NCBI GenBank assembly: GCA_951799445.1
Contig: OX637288.1
Span: 48,375,288-48,439,287 of the forward strand
Reading direction: 5' to 3'
Source: Pseudisothecium myosuroides
Lineage: Eukaryota > Streptophyta > Bryopsida > Hypnales > Lembophyllaceae
DNA: 64,000 nt
Shown: piece by piece, positions 12,886 to 26,492 of the stretch
How the letters are laid out: each line of letters starts with the position of its first letter
Position numbering within the stretch: position 1 is the stretch's first letter
Made by a program: the position numbers and the translations under genes
Notes under the pieces: generated by a model
The model's input: the letters and a program-made list of their open reading frames with translations, nothing else
What the model was told of the DNA's origin: nothing
Database searches by the model: none

Positions 12886-13430
12886 AAGAACTAAGGCACA
12901 TTTTGAGCATAAATTGTCAAAAATTGCCACTTTTTAGGGCAATGAGAAAAAAAAGAAAAAAAAAAGATTTATCTTGAAATTCAATTGTACAAATTTGTAC
13001 TAGAATACTATGGAAATGTATAGAAAATTTTTATAAACTTTAAGCACACAAATTGAAAGATTATAACATTTGAAGTTAGAAGAAAAGTTTACTCCTAGTC
13101 TTGCCTAACTGGGTCAATACACTATAATTCCTAGAGTGATTTTTTTGTCTACACATGGATTTAGTTTTTTGACATTTGCATCCAATATCATGTAAGATTT
13201 TGACATTTGCATCCTATTAGATTTCAAAAGTAGAAGAGTAGTTTGACACATGTTGCCCAAAGCTACCCCGGCTATCCAAAAAGTGTAGGGCAACATAACT
13301 TTTGATTCGGGCACACCATCGGAAAAAAAAAATATTCCCACCAACAATAGACATGTTCACATTTCATGTCAAAATTTCATGAACATCCGACCAAAACTGA
13401 CTTCGTACACAACTACCAAAGATATTTCTA
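12886..13430. mobile_element. Decayed J-type MITE, element K
   Basis: The interior matches element J (5640-6150) in order and orientation, from a GGCACATTTTGA landmark at 12895 to a TTCGTACACAACTAC landmark near 13400. The CCCCTAAA ends and TTAA flanks are not recognisable, so the copy is old. It lies in the part of unit 1 absent from unit 2, so it may have arrived after the duplication. Confidence 0.6.
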
Positions 13431-13639
13431 AACCAATAGATCCCGGACTGGTCTGACAAGATCAATTAGGGAGGTTTATTTGCTTATGGAGGATTGACTT
13501 AGAGAGGTCCTACTGTAGTCACCTATGGAAAGCAACTTTGAAACTCAAAAAATTCATGTTCTATGAAAAATGTGACTCCAAGTTGCATGAAATTAAATCA
13601 ATGCACACCTCTTCACTAGAAGCTTTCCTATGCTATGCT

Positions 13640-14110
13640 ATATATACCCGCCAAGCCTAATTTTGGATGGCCGGAATATGTAGACTTTGAAGTTTGGAAT
13701 TCAAAAGCTCGGCTCAATCAAAAGTCCAAATTGTGCACAAACAAGTCTGTACACCGCCCTCCTTACCAAGAAATTTTCAATCATGCCCCCATGTACCATT
13801 CCCAATTGGCCTTGTTTCCTAATTTTGAATATTTTCGAATGAAAATATTCTGAATTTCAACAATGCTTGGCCTGTCCGTAAGTCCAAATCCTCCAAAACA
13901 AAGTCCATGTACCCTTGCCTCCTTGCCAGGCACTTTCCTATAATATCCAACATGCTCCAGTGGGCTGCTTCCCATAATGTTTGTAATTTTTTGATAATTT
14001 GAAATTCAATAATACCCCCTTGGTCATAAGTATGTCCAAATTGTGCAAAACCAAATATGTGCACTCATCCTTGCCAAAAGTTTCCAGACAGTAATATCTC
14101 ATGTCTTTGT
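13640..14110. repeat. Diverged ~150-bp tandem repeat (unit 1)
   Basis: Units begin with GTCCAAATTGTGCA or a variant at about 13723, 13882 and 14035, with a partial unit before them. Each has a ..CTCCTTGCCA.. block and an AT-rich tail. The same array is present at 16680-17100, and a single related unit lies near 46755-46830. Confidence 0.7.
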
Positions 14111-14383
14111 AAGATTCATACTCTGCATCAACCCAAACATGCTTCTAACAACCCTTTGTGGGTACACCATAGGGCTAGATTGCACCATTTCAAAATAAAT
14201 CTCCACTTTTTGTCAAATAAAAGTAATCTTTTTGCAACAGAATTTTTCCATTTTTGTTTAAAATGTAGATGAAGTTGCCAAAATTGGATGAAAAAGTGCA
14301 TAAATATAATTGAAAAGTGTTTTTATGGCAGAAATGTAGAAATATAGTGCTCCACCAAATAATAAATGATCACCATCCTAGCA

Positions 14384-14530
14384 CTTTCTCAAAAAAGTAA
14401 AAGAAAAGCTCTGGTCTGCAAGTCTTCTGCCATTCAAGTGCATATATTTGATCTTCAGCCCACAATACTTCCGAAACAGACATGCCGGTTTGTACCAGAG
14501 CAATAAAACTCTTCCCATCATCTAAGCAGT
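14384..14530 (-). pseudogene. Exon-like segment with intact acceptor, duplicated gene copy 1
   Basis: After the acceptor ggttgcag, one frame reads DCLDDGKSFIALVQTGMSVSEVLWAEDQ and continues about 20 codons. The paralogous segment at 17130-17230 has the acceptor AG changed to TG and a frameshift just inside. The composition and open frame favour a genuine exon here; the 3' limit is uncertain. No family recognised. Confidence 0.4.
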
Positions 14531-15299
14531 CTGCAACCAATGATAAAAAAAAAGCAAGAAAAACATTAAGCTTAACTGGTCATTAAGGGAAAACAGAAGG
14601 CAACTGAAAGAAAAGAATGACAAGTATGCAAAATTTAGTGATGGTGCCTCAACATCCTGGCTTCCATGATACAAAGAAAGTTCATCATAACTGAAGCTTT
14701 GGAAGGCACCCGGCTTTGAACTTGAAGAATTTGATATTACGTTGGGGGTACTGAGTTAAGAATATACGAAAAAATATCAACCAAACAAAATTTTATTTTC
14801 ACCCTTTAGATAATCATTACATGGAAGAATACCCAACATGAGATGTTATAAAACTAAATTGTTAATAAATACGATATGCAATTGAAACAAGCCAATTCAA
14901 AGTCTGAATACTGAGAAAAAAGACCCTCCCTATTCAGTCATTCTTCAAAGTGGAACACAATATAAAATGTTGTTATGTTTTGTATTTTAGACACAATCTT
15001 TCACTTTCAATTTGATTTTAACATCACATATTAATAAGGGATACTGGAAAAATCAAAATGCCCAGTTCCCCCCTCCATTTTGGCACACTTGATTTGCAAG
15101 TTTATAACAAGCATTTCAAAAGAGGATAAGCGTATTTCCTGAGCACCCTGGGACCCTAGACTTTTCCCATTTTGAATTGCTTATTAGCCATCCTCCAAAA
15201 AGGAATTTGACTCCATCATGTAGAGATTGAGGTCATCAGGAAATGAACTTGTTATTTCATTTAGAATGCATCATTTTGAAGACCAACTCCATTACTATT

Positions 15300-17440
15300 C
15301 AGTACTGAACCACTGACCACATTGCTAACTCAGTTGTGGAGCCATAGTCTTGTTCTCAGAATAAACATTGTGGTGACCGTCACAAATATATCATTGTTAT
15401 ATCACAAAATTCTAAGCGTAAGGAAACTGCCTCTAAAATCATCTTAATAAGCATTTGAGAATGGTTCCAATTGTTAAATTATCTTCAAGTTTTTGTTAGA
15501 TCCTGTTGGAAGCCAACTGAGGACTCTAGATTCTCTTAAGATATATTATTTGGACACTAAACAAATAACTATCACTTTTCAAAATACTAAAAGTAGGTAT
15601 ATCCAAAATCGACTTTAGATTCCCATGAAAAGTGACTTCAGGGAAGAATTTGTAGCCTGGGTTGGTTTTTTAGAAACATGTCACAATGGTACAACTTTAC
15701 ATTTACCTTATCAATATTTCCACTTCTTGATATATTGGAGAAAACATATGAAATAATCTCTTCCAATCAAATCTTGCCTTATTTCATTACATCAACCAAA
15801 GTCTATAAGAAGAGTCATGTTCATCACATCTGCGGCAAACCCCACCCATACAAAAACAACTCACTTCTGCACAGTGCAACCTTGACTACAACAAACAAGT
15901 GACTGAATCGTCTTGTTGTCTGTGACGTCTAGGAATGAAAGTATATGTCACTGAAGAAAGGAATGAAAATCAATTAGTTCAGAATGCATTGCTCAGAAGA
16001 ATGTGAATGTGATATCCTATTCAAGTATTCCTCTGAAATATGAACCAAACATCTCGGGGATATCAGTTACCTCATCGATTGAACCCAACTTTCGAAGAAA
16101 GCTTGCAGGAGGTTCTCTCCGCCAAATATTAATAAGTTGCTTTGATGTAGTTATCAAAATTGAATTTGAACTGAAGAAATTCCATGAAGGTGATATAATC
16201 CCTAGCACCATGATCAAGAAAAACAGTTTAGAATGCGAGTTCATAACAACTTCATTCTCGTTACTCTAATTGAATCATTGTCCATTCAAATTCAATTGAC
16301 AAATCAATTGATTGAAATTAATCAGTTGCCTGATCCTCTCATTTGCTCTGTATTTTTCATGATTCCACTCTTTCGATACAATCCCATGATTCTTTCAAGC
16401 ATTGAGATGAAATCCATCTTTATTAGGAGACATTCTTGAGTTACAATTAATGCACTTATTTCAAATCTTTGTCAAACTCTTGCATTATTAGAAACTTAAT
16501 CCTTCTATACATTCATACACAAAGCAACTCACTGATACACAAAGCAACTTACCTTGAAAAACAAAAGTTCTTGTTCCATAAGTAATATGAATCTATGCTG
16601 CATAAAACCAAATCAATGCACCCCTCTTTACCAAGAGTTTTCCAAAAGTCCGCCATATACCCCCACCAGCGTATTTTCTTGACTTCACTGTAAGTTTCGG
16701 GATGGCCGGAATATATTTAATTTGAAATTTTGAAATTCAACGGTTGTCAATCCGTAAGTTCAAATTGTGCATAACCAAGAGTTTTCTTGACAATGCCCCA
16801 TGGTCTTGTTCCCCAATTTCTGAATTCTTTTGCATGGAAACACTTTGAATTTTACAACAATTCTTGGTCTATAAGTCCAATTCCTCCAAAACGAAGTCCA
16901 TCCTCCCTTGAATCCTTGCCAAGCGTTTTTCAATAATAGTCCATGTGCTGAAGTGGGCTCCTTTTCCATCATTTTTGTAATTTTTGACAATTTGAAATTC
17001 AATATAATACTCGGTCCATGGGTCCAAATCGTGCGAAACCAAATCTGTGCACCCGTCCTTGCCGAAAGCTTCCAGACAATAATACGCATGCCCTTGTAGG
17101 ACTCATACTTTGCAACAAGTCAAGAATGTCTGCAAGCCTTCTGCCATTCAAGTGCTGATATTCTTCAGTCCACAGTATTTCTAAAACAGACATGGTTGGC
17201 TACGAAGCAATAAAACTCTTCCCATCATGCTAGCAGTCAGCAACCAATAATAAAAATGAACCGTATACCTGAACTGATCGTAAAAGTAAAACAGAAGGCA
17301 ACCTAAAGAAAATATTGACAAGTATACAAATTTTAGTGATGGTGCCTGAAGTCCTAGAAATCTTGGCTTCCTTGTTACGAAAAGAAGTTTTTACATAAGT
17401 TTTGGAAGGCACCCTTTATGATTGCAGCAAAACGACGGCA
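15300..17440. repeat. Tandem segmental duplication, unit 2 (decayed copy)
   Basis: Order-preserved copy of unit 1. Its exon-like parts are broken: a stop after ATY in the 16071-16201 segment and a lost acceptor near 17232. Confidence 0.75.
16071..16201 (-). pseudogene. Duplicated exon copy 2, with nonsense change
   Basis: Aligns to 11322-11454. The acceptor gctag and donor GAG/GTAACTG remain, but the frame ends at TAA after the residues DNYIKATY, and small indels follow. Confidence 0.5.
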
Positions 17441-17893
17441 ACGCTTGCTTTGTTGAAGAGTAAGGTGCATACACCGGCCACTTCACTTACTCTCTACAAG
17501 ATGAAAATAAGGAATCCAAACAAAAATTATTTAAGTTCACTGCACTCGTTTATCAAACCAGCCTGTCCATGATCAAACACACAATATTGAACACAAGACA
17601 TACAAAAGATAAACTTGTCCTCACTAGATATGCAATAGATACAACTTGGGCACACTATTCATTCAGGATCCTGTAAATTTAATTAGCATTAACACACTGG
17701 ACATCGATCAACACTACCTCCACCACAAATATAGCATCCTGTTGGAAAGCAATCTACCCATGTAGATCACCCCCGGAAGTTCAACTTCTGAAAACGCAGT
17801 TGACTAGTCGATCCGCCACATTTCTCAATCATTTCTACTTCCTGTTTTAGAGCCTCCACTATCCAATTCTTAATTATTGTGCAACGGGTTCAG

Positions 17894-18059
17894 TGATGGC
17901 AGGCTCACCAAGCATGAAGACATGGGCGTTTCTTCTGGCGAAGCTCTGCCTCACTCATCGAAGGGGCAGTTTGCTATGCGGGCGACGAGCAAGAGCTTCG
18001 ACAACGGAAAGTACCTAGCTCCATGGAAGGCAATTAATCACCAACTGCTGCATATGGCC
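17894..18059 (+). CDS. Possible plus-strand exon, product unknown
   Basis: Acceptor gggttcag and donor GGCCT/GTAAGT, a strong consensus donor, flank 166 nt that is GC-richer than its surroundings. One frame reads DGRLTKHEDMGVSSGEALPHSS and on to NHQLLHMA. No neighbouring exon was identified, so this is tentative. Confidence 0.25.
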
Positions 18060-19484
18060 TGTAAGTAACATCACAAGATTTCATTCTCTTCGAAGTCTCA
18101 AATACATACAGTAGATCTTGTGATCGTTCCTTGATTTATTTGTTGGCAGATTTATCGATGCCTATATCAGTAGCTAACATTTGATACCATGAAGTGTTTC
18201 GAGACGTTGACAACCTTGATAAACCGACTATGCATCTCCAGAGACTTCAAAGCGGTACAGCGGTTTCAGTAATCTAAACAGAAAGTGTCCAATAAGTTAG
18301 TACATAGGAGGATATTGAAGTTATTGAATCGGCATCAATGGCACTTTCAAAAGGAAGGGCAAGCGAATCAGTGTTTCAAAAAGACCTGCATGCTTAGTAT
18401 AGCAGAGGTAGAAAACAATCACTTGAAATCGATTTGGTGCAGAATATCAGGAATTCCAAACACTTCCACTCATATTGAAAGCACTTGTGTCCAACGTGAA
18501 CCATCCAACTTGTGCTCAATAAATCATTCTCAAAATATGTGATCGAGCTGCCATCTGTGTGAACCTCCCATTTCACATCAGCTTGAATTGATCATTGAAC
18601 TGCAACACGTCGACATGCACAATGCAACATATGTCGACTCCATTGACTATACGTTCGCAATCCAACTAGCCCAGTGATGGACGAAACCAGCACACTTGGA
18701 ACACTTGTGCAATGAAAATATCAATTTGACACACAAGTCCGATCGCAACACCTCGTGTGTCAGCGCAGCGACTGGTTGCATCTTAAATTATTATTATATT
18801 TGGCGCGTGAAAGACTGATGATACTGTAGACCGAGAGCTGTGCTGCGTGTTTGAACAGTGTTCGTGTACAAAAATGCCTTGAATGATGTGTCGACAGACT
18901 GTCACGTTCACTTTTCCTTATTTTAGATTGGAATGAGGAGTATAATAAGCAAAGTCAGTCGCCACCCCGATAATTGAGGCAACAGGTCAATATATAATAC
19001 AAGGAATACACTCTGCAAGATACATTCGGCGAAGTGGCGCAGATTGGGTCCAGAAACGCCAGACCTGACTATTTGAGCTCCTGAATTAAAGTTTAAGATA
19101 TGAAGACATGTCCGGATGTCCGGGCATTGCTCACATCTGGTCTTGACTGGGCCGGGCCCTGCTGGCCGGTCTGCCCGCGCAGGACTAAAATTGCATGGGA
19201 ACTTGCTACCCTTGGGGACTTGACTAAAGGTAGCCATACCATTAATCCAGCTTACCAACTTCTGCCTTTGAACTTCATTGCTCACCTCCTTCTCGGCTTC
19301 TCGCATTCTCTCTGAAGACTCGTTATCTAGCGATGTAGATGAAGATTTGGCACCATAAAACAAAAGTAATCATGTTAATTTCTCATCGATGTCCAGTAAG
19401 TTCTAAGTATCTTTTCACCTTCTAAGATACCTGTCTTCTGAGAACTAATAAAAATTCCCATTCAAAAGCTTCGATCTTCACTGA

Positions 19485-21024
19485 TACAGTGACTTCAAAA
19501 ACTGAGTCTATACTTCATTCAATTTCACTCCGTGCGCCATATGTTAAAAAGAAGTGGACAAAATCCAAATGAGTAAACATGAATGTTGTAATATTCTTTG
19601 TGTACTACAATCCTAAAAAAAATTGAAGCAAAAAGCAATTACGGTTTGGAAGTAAATGAATTCCAAAGCTAACCACCCCATAGACTCAATTTTTGCGGTG
19701 GGGTTCATAATCACTCTAAAAATTGCCTATACATCTTTCTTGAGCTTCAATGACTTGGATATTTTATTGCATATTGTTGTACACCATTTAAGACCCACTC
19801 CCCATTGATATTGTAAAAATTTGACATATGCGTGCTTCAAAAAATTTATAAATAGAAAAAAATGTAATTAACATTAATTTGAATGGAATTTCAAGATTTT
19901 CAATGAATCAAAGACTTGAGATGTCATTTACTTTCATAAATGATCTATAGGTTGCAATTTGAACAGTTGTTGCATTTGTTTTGACTAGATTTGAAAATAT
20001 TTGTCTAAATATACTATTAATACAAATCATTTTAATTTGTATTTAGCAACAAAAACAATTTTTTTGACCGCAATCTTTTTGAATCCAACATACTAGTTTG
20101 TAAGGGTTGTATTTAGTACATTTGTTTGGATTGTAGGTGATTCAATATGATATGACAACAACAAATGTAAAACCAGAATATTGACAATATGCTTTATTTT
20201 TATCAATTGCGATTGTCAGTATTTTGTTATATATATTTTTCTTATTCTATAACATACAAAATATATAAATTTAATGCATTAATACATTATTGGATTTCAA
20301 TTAAAGGATTTTATTGCAAATAACTCAATATTCTGGTTTTACATTTGTTGTTGTCATATCATATTGAATCACCTACAATCCAAACAAATGTACTAAATAC
20401 AACCCTTACAAACTAGTATGTTGGATTCAAAAAGATTGCGGTCAAAAAAATTGTTTTTGTTGCTAAATACAAATTAAAATGATTTGTATTAATAGTATAT
20501 TTAGACAAATATTTTCAAATCTAGTCAAAACAAATGCAACAACTGTTCAAATTGCAACCTATAGATCATTTATGAAAGTAAATGACATCTCAAGTCTTTG
20601 ATTCATTGAAAATCTTGAAATTCCATTCAAATTAATATTAATTACATTTTTTTCTATTTATAAATTTTTTGAAGCACGCATATGTCAAATTTTTACAATA
20701 TCAATGGGGAGTGGGTCTTAAATGGTGTACAACAATATGCAATAAAATATCCAAGTCATTGAAGCTCAAGAAAGATGCATAGGCAATTATTAGAGTGATT
20801 ATGAACCCCACCGCAAAAATTGAGTCTATGGGGTGGTTAGCTTTGGAATTCATTTACTTCCAAACCGTAATTGCTTTTTGCCTCAAATTTTTTTAGGATT
20901 GTAGTACACAAAGAATATTACAACATTCATGTTTACTCATTTGGATTTTGTCCACTTCTTTTTAACATATGGCGCACGGAGTGAAATTGAATGAAGTATA
21001 GACTCAGTTTTTGAAGTCACTGTA
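19485..21024. repeat. 1.54-kb long inverted repeat (palindrome)
   Basis: The left arm 19485-20182 pairs with the right arm 20327-21024, about 698 bp each, around a 144-bp AT-rich spacer. Both arm ends give the same pair sum (40509), so the arms have equal length. Only a few mismatches were seen, for example near 19620 against 20885. The outer tips read TACAGTGACTTC. No obvious target-site duplication was found outside the tips and no coding sequence inside. It may be a foldback transposon or MITE with very long terminal repeats, or a recent inverted duplication. Confidence 0.93.
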
Positions 21025-22529
21025 TATGCACATGGTATCGATCAAAAAATTCTTCATAGCTAGTGTACCGATTAAAGGGGTAGATCAAGCTTTTGCTCCC
21101 ACAAAAGTAACTGGCACGTACAACATGCAGTAAATTTTTGTTTCAATATATCGTTCGTCCCTCTCGCGCCTGGACTTACTTCGAGTCGCGTTACTCAAAA
21201 TCTCAAATTCAATTCGAGTGAGCGCATCTGACGCATAATGATCGACGTTCCAGTCGAAGAAGGATTTTGGTACCTCGATCTTTGTCCTGATCGATTTGAA
21301 GAGGATCAATCGAAAGATAAACACTGACACACTTACAGGACGTTCGCAGCAGCTCCTGCACGATCTCGAATAAACTTCTGCCCTGCAAATTAGTTTTAGC
21401 CTCACTGGATGAATTGGCGATGGATGCTTCAATTCATGCGCCATTTTCACATTAACATTAGCTTGTTGTGCTTATTGTGCTGGCCATTAGATATGCAAAT
21501 TCATACGCAAATTGCATTTCATAATAGCATTATATATGCACCGATAACCGGCCGGCGATATGTGATTTTCTCCCTCCCTCCTGGCTCCCTAAGTCATTTC
21601 AATCTCTCCGATCCTTCCTTGAGTTGGCAGTGTGATTCCTTGCATATATTACAACGGAGTTGCGCCAAACAACCATTGTAACGGAATTGGCATTGGATGC
21701 AATGAGTGCAATTAAGCTAAGACAGTCAGTGGCCAATGAGCCGAGAAACGTACGAATCCGATCGATCGAGAAAAGCATTACTTTTTGAGTTAGGAACTTA
21801 TGCGGAGGGAAGGAATCAACTGACATTAAACGAAGCAGTTGAGCGGGAATACAATTGAAGATTCGCAGCCTGCTGGGCATGGCAATATATACATTGGCTA
21901 GCGACGACAGTATCGAGATGGGAAGCTCGATCACTGAGCTGGAGGCCCGGACACACACACTGGTCAACTGGTTAAGTTCCCAGTGCGCAATTTACGTTCT
22001 CATCGTGCACTAAAGTCCTCGAACTGCTCGGGCAGACGGAGCAGGGCACGGAGCTCCGATCGAAAACTTCCCGAACACTGTAACTGTATGGACACATCGA
22101 ACGTTGGATGCTGTTAATTGTGGACCACGCCTCAAAAACGGGCGGGAGTACGGAGCTAAATAAGTAAAAAACTTAAAGTTAGGTGGCAAAGGTCAGATAT
22201 TGATGGCTACCGCTTTGTTTCACGGATGCCGACTGGTGGAATGATCACCCCTGCAGACAAGTCGTCTGTCCGATATTGAATGGTGGGACTGGCGGAATTG
22301 CGCACTAGCAGTGTAGCACCCGCCCTTCGAGGCAGTTCGCTGGTTCGATTTCGGATGCCTCAAGAGAGATTAAGGAAAATCCACGATTCCATTTGGAATC
22401 AGCATAAATTAAAGAATCTGCTGAGTCATGGGTGGTCCCACGACAGGCTGAGGGCAGTGACTTCGGATCAGTCAATTTTTGTTGTTTTTGTGGTGGTGGG
22501 TCCCCCGAGATCACTATCGATTTTTTTTT

Positions 22530-24330
22530 AAACTGTGTGATTTGAAAGGGGGAAATTTTTTACTGTCTCCACTCCAAAATGATCTTCCTATTGTACTTGT
22601 GAAGTTGTAATTTGGTCAGATTTGGTTCTCAGGATGCTATTTGGAACCAACAAAACAACTCCAAGTAGTAGTTCCCCCTCCGTCTATGCAATCATCAATG
22701 AAAAGACAAATGAAATGACTAAAGGGGTTAATCCGGGCAACAATGTTTGTTATTATTTTTTGCATTTCTTCAAATATTGTCCAATTGAAGGAGATAAAGC
22801 TGTGAGAGTGGGAACAAAAGGCCACACATGGTCTTAGGCACACAACATTAGAAAAAATGTGAGAGTTGAAACAAAATGCCCACAACATTAGAAAAAATTT
22901 CAGGCCAAGTTTGGGCTGCTAGGATGTATGAAAAGGTGCATTTAGAAAAAATATCAGTTCAAAAAGGCCGTTATGGAATCTGTAAGGTTAGCAATTAGTT
23001 GGTGTGCCCCGTTGAAATTCCGATTAAAAAATTATTATTTATTGTTATTATTTTTTAAATATATTATTTTTTTTTAAAAATCATTTTTTTGTTATATTTG
23101 CACAATCGCCAAAACCCTAACAACCCTCCACACGGTCCAAATTTTCTAATTATAATGAACAAAGACCTCACACTCAACAATTGATTGCCTAGTAGTGCTC
23201 TCTAAAAATGACCCAAAATTCTACTTTTCAATATTCCAAAACTACACTTTGAAAAGGGCTTCAAAACTCAATTTTTTTAGAATGCTAAGGGTGCACCAAA
23301 CTCTGCTTTTAGTGCAAAACAAGATTTTTATATGTTATTTTTAACCTTAATCCGGAACATTTTGTCTAACAAGAAGATCATTTTGAGACGAAGGGAGTAT
23401 AATATGTAGGGCTACTGTAGGGTCTATGAAATGCTAGATATTCTAATATAAATTAGGCTATGTAAACGGGTGAATGCAAGAAAGACCGGTCCTATTTGGC
23501 GTCACACTTCAAATGAATGAAGCTAATTGGCATCGTCCATAACTTTTGGAGGTTGAAGCCAATATACTTGAATATTTTTTTCAAGATGACTAACTTGATA
23601 GTGTTCAGCTCCCTTATTTTTCAAAAAAATTCAAAAATCATTTTACATTTACATTTAAATTTAGCTAATTTGTCTCACTTTGCAATTTAAGGGGTTTTAG
23701 TACTGGCGAGTGCCCAAAACTAATGATCTAGAGTTGAAATTTATGTGGTCTATTTCCATAGTAGAAAGTGATGTTTCTACCAAAGAAAATTAAATTTTTC
23801 TTTATGTCCTCCACATGAGTGCTAATAGGGCTCCCTTGCGGGTTCAGTTTAGAACATTCAAAATGGTTTCAAGATCATTTTTTTGGTAAAATCTCTTTCC
23901 CATGAAGTCTTCCCAAATGAATAATTTTTCGTTTCTTTAAAAAAAAAATCTCGTTTTTTATAAATTAAAATGTGAAAGTACCTATTTTCATGAGATTTTG
24001 CACTTTTTTAGTTCTTCTACTTAGAAAATTTTTCTAAGCTTTTCCTTCCTAGGGTGCCTTCTTCTTACAGGTGTATACATTAAACATATTTTTTTATTTT
24101 TTTTAAATTATTTTTCTAATTATAAGGTACTCCTGAAAAAAATGAGTATTATAGAAAACGCTATGCATGAGAATATCTGAGGCCATGGGAAGGCTACTGT
24201 GTAGTGACATACCAAGCTATTAACAAGTTGGTTTGACACTCTCCAAAAAACAACAAAGTGAGCAATAAGCTTGGGTGAATCTTGCAAAAACAGTCAAACC
24301 ATGACTGTTTTTACGACTAAAAACTTAATT
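22530..24330. other. AT-rich non-coding stretch
   Basis: No convincing exon. It contains homopolymer-rich segments (23030-23100, 24090-24120). An AGGGGTTAA at 22723-22731 resembles a MITE end but has no recognised partner. Confidence 0.5.
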
Positions 24331-24374
24331 TATTTTTTATTTTTTATTTTTTATTTTTTATTTTTTATTTTTTT
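24326..24374. repeat. (ATTTTTT)n microsatellite
   Basis: About six copies of a 7-bp ATTTTTT unit in an otherwise AT-rich context. Confidence 0.85.
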
Positions 24375-25407
24375 AACACACATACTACTTTATCTGCAGT
24401 TTCTAAACTTACAAACCTTGCTTAATCAACAATAGTTTCAATTAAGTCAAATTAAATTCAATCAAGCCACAATATTTGATTTAGTTGGATTTCATTTGAC
24501 TTAATTATAAGTAATGTAAGTGTCAAATAAGCTACTTGTTTAGTTTAATTAGTTAGAACTTGTGGAGAGAAGCTCTTTATACTAGTGGGATAGGAGTAGG
24601 GGAGGCAATGCATGTGGGATACTTGAATTAGAAAGAAAAGGAGCTTGGCCACTCATTTTGAAGTAGAATAAAAAAATGTTGTAGAAACTAAAATTTCGAA
24701 CCTCATTTAAGCATAGTAGAAAAAAAAATTGAAAAAATTTTGAACTAAAAAAATTAGGGGAAGTATGCTACCTTTCATCTCTAAAAATCCGTTTGAGATT
24801 TCAAGCCTCCACCATTAGAGGAAAAATGGGGTGACTATAAGGCCCTTGAGAATCCCTAATGAACATGCTTATGAGGTACTCATAGTGCGGCTTAGTGGGC
24901 TAAGCAAAGCTAAACTAGTCATCATGCGGTACCTTAGTGCCATGATGACATATTCTTGGTATCATGATTATGGTCTTTTTTGCATTGCCAAAGCCTACCT
25001 GGCTTGTTCAAATACATTGTGGCATTGCCAGTTTAGGCGCCAAAGCTGAGATGGAGGTCGTTTCTGAAGGGAATGATGGGGGTAAGTGCACCAACATCTT
25101 TTAGCTTATTGTCATCAACAGATTCAGATTCAATAGAGTTTATGTGAATCACTTATAAATTTACAAAAGTACTTCAGTTTGCCACTCTTGGCTATGTTCG
25201 ATTGAGATTTGATGTCACAATTCCACTGTCCCACCGAATAAATTTGTTACAATCCCAATTTAGAGGGGAGATTGTATTTGCTCACAGTGATTTATCATAA
25301 ACAAGTTAAATTTGTCACAATCCCACCGTTAGAGGGTTAATTTTATCCTTTAACAGTTAAATCTATCAAATTTTATCCTTTAATAGTGCCACCATTTTAT
25401 TACTTAA

Positions 25408-25977
25408 CCCCTAAACGTCTGGATTCATCTCCAAAATTGACGATTTGAGAAAAAACATTATAAACTACAATTTGGAAGAATATTTTGGAATTGGTATACA
25501 AATGAAAGCTGTAGATTTTGATTTTTAAATTCTATCTGTACGGTTAGATCTACTAATGCTATCACCAATCTTTTTCTATAAATTTTGAAAAGAAAATTTC
25601 AGAATTCCTTCTAAATTCAATTACAAGTAAAATATTATCATTTTTTTGAGTAAAACTTGTTGGAATGGATTTGAAAAAAGGTTCTCTTCATATAGTGATT
25701 TTTTGAAATTTTTGTGACCTTTACATCTTTGACCTCATTTTTGCACATCTAATTTTGAACTAAAGTCAATGCAAATTGACCACTTGACATACTTCCACAT
25801 TTGTAATTTTAGAAATGTATATATTCTAGTATCACCAAATCCAACCGATGGATAGGACAACAACTTAATAAAGTATCACCCAAAATTAGGATGACTTTCA
25901 TCCAAGCAGGAATGAGACAGAAACAAGGATCTGAATCTGCTCATCGTCCAGAAAATGGACGTCGGAGCGCTCCAGGG
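25408..25977. mobile_element. TTAA-flanked element I (570 bp)
   Basis: TTAA at 25404-25407 and 25978-25981. The left end is CCCCTAAACGTCTGG; the right end is CTCCAGGG, a weak terminal match. The flanking sequence on both sides (TTTGTCACAATCCCACCG at left, CAAATTTTAGTGGGATTGTG at right) suggests insertion into another repeat. Called piggyBac-like on the flanks and the CCC start. Confidence 0.5.
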
Positions 25978-26310
25978 TTAACAACGACATGTCAAATTTT
26001 AGTGGGATTGTGGGAATATACACAATCTTTTAATAAAATTTAAGTCCCCAAACTGTGAGACTATAAAACTCCTCGGTAATCTTTCTAATACCAAGGTCTG
26101 GTTAGTTTCTGAACAACAGATTAATTAATTTTTCAAATAGACTTACTTCCGGATGAATAAGAAAATGAATTATTTTCTTTAATAATGTTGGATCTTAAGA
26201 AGAAAGGACATATAAAAATAATTTAAAAGATACAGATAAATACAAAGATTGAAAAAAATTCTAATTTAATAGAAGTGAAAGTGAATAAGTGACTTATCAA
26301 ATTTGACATG

Positions 26311-26397
26311 GGAATGTGGGATTATAGGATTGTGGGACTATGGAATTATAGGACCATAGGACTATAAGACTGTGTGACCATGGGACTGTGGAACTAA
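26311..26397. repeat. 8-9-bp minisatellite (GGACTATA-like)
   Basis: Degenerate tandem units such as GGATTATA, GGACTATGG, GGACCATA and GACTGTGTG occur about ten times. Confidence 0.75.
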
Positions 26398-26492
26398 GTG
26401 GGATATCAAATTTGATGACACAATGCCTTAACGTTAGAGGATTAAGACGTGTTTCTTATAAATCCTAAGATTTATTGTGCAAGTAATCCTAT

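Larger units (their letters stand above)
10170..14770. repeat. Tandem segmental duplication, unit 1
   Basis: Blocks at 10170-10360, 10600-11560, 13620-14130 and 14400-14770 reappear in the same order at 15300-15484, 15485-16330, 16600-17100 and 17130-17440. Unit 1 also holds about 2 kb (11600-13600, including a decayed J-type MITE) that is absent from unit 2. Clear landmarks are the shared segments around 11310 and 16060 (complement of VTDIPEMFGSYF) and 14740 and 17405. Confidence 0.8.

Noticed and set aside
18923..19363. Minus-strand frame of 146 codons
   Set aside because: Includes a good acceptor and GGAG/GTGAGC donor around 19281-19323, but the implied exon is only about 43 nt and no partner exons were found.
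21085..21450. Minus-strand frame of 121 codons
   Set aside because: No splice context or domain; begins beside the palindrome without clear coding bias.
22310..22370. tRNA-like box B (GGTTCGATTTC)
   Set aside because: No cloverleaf could be drawn and the A-box match is poor.
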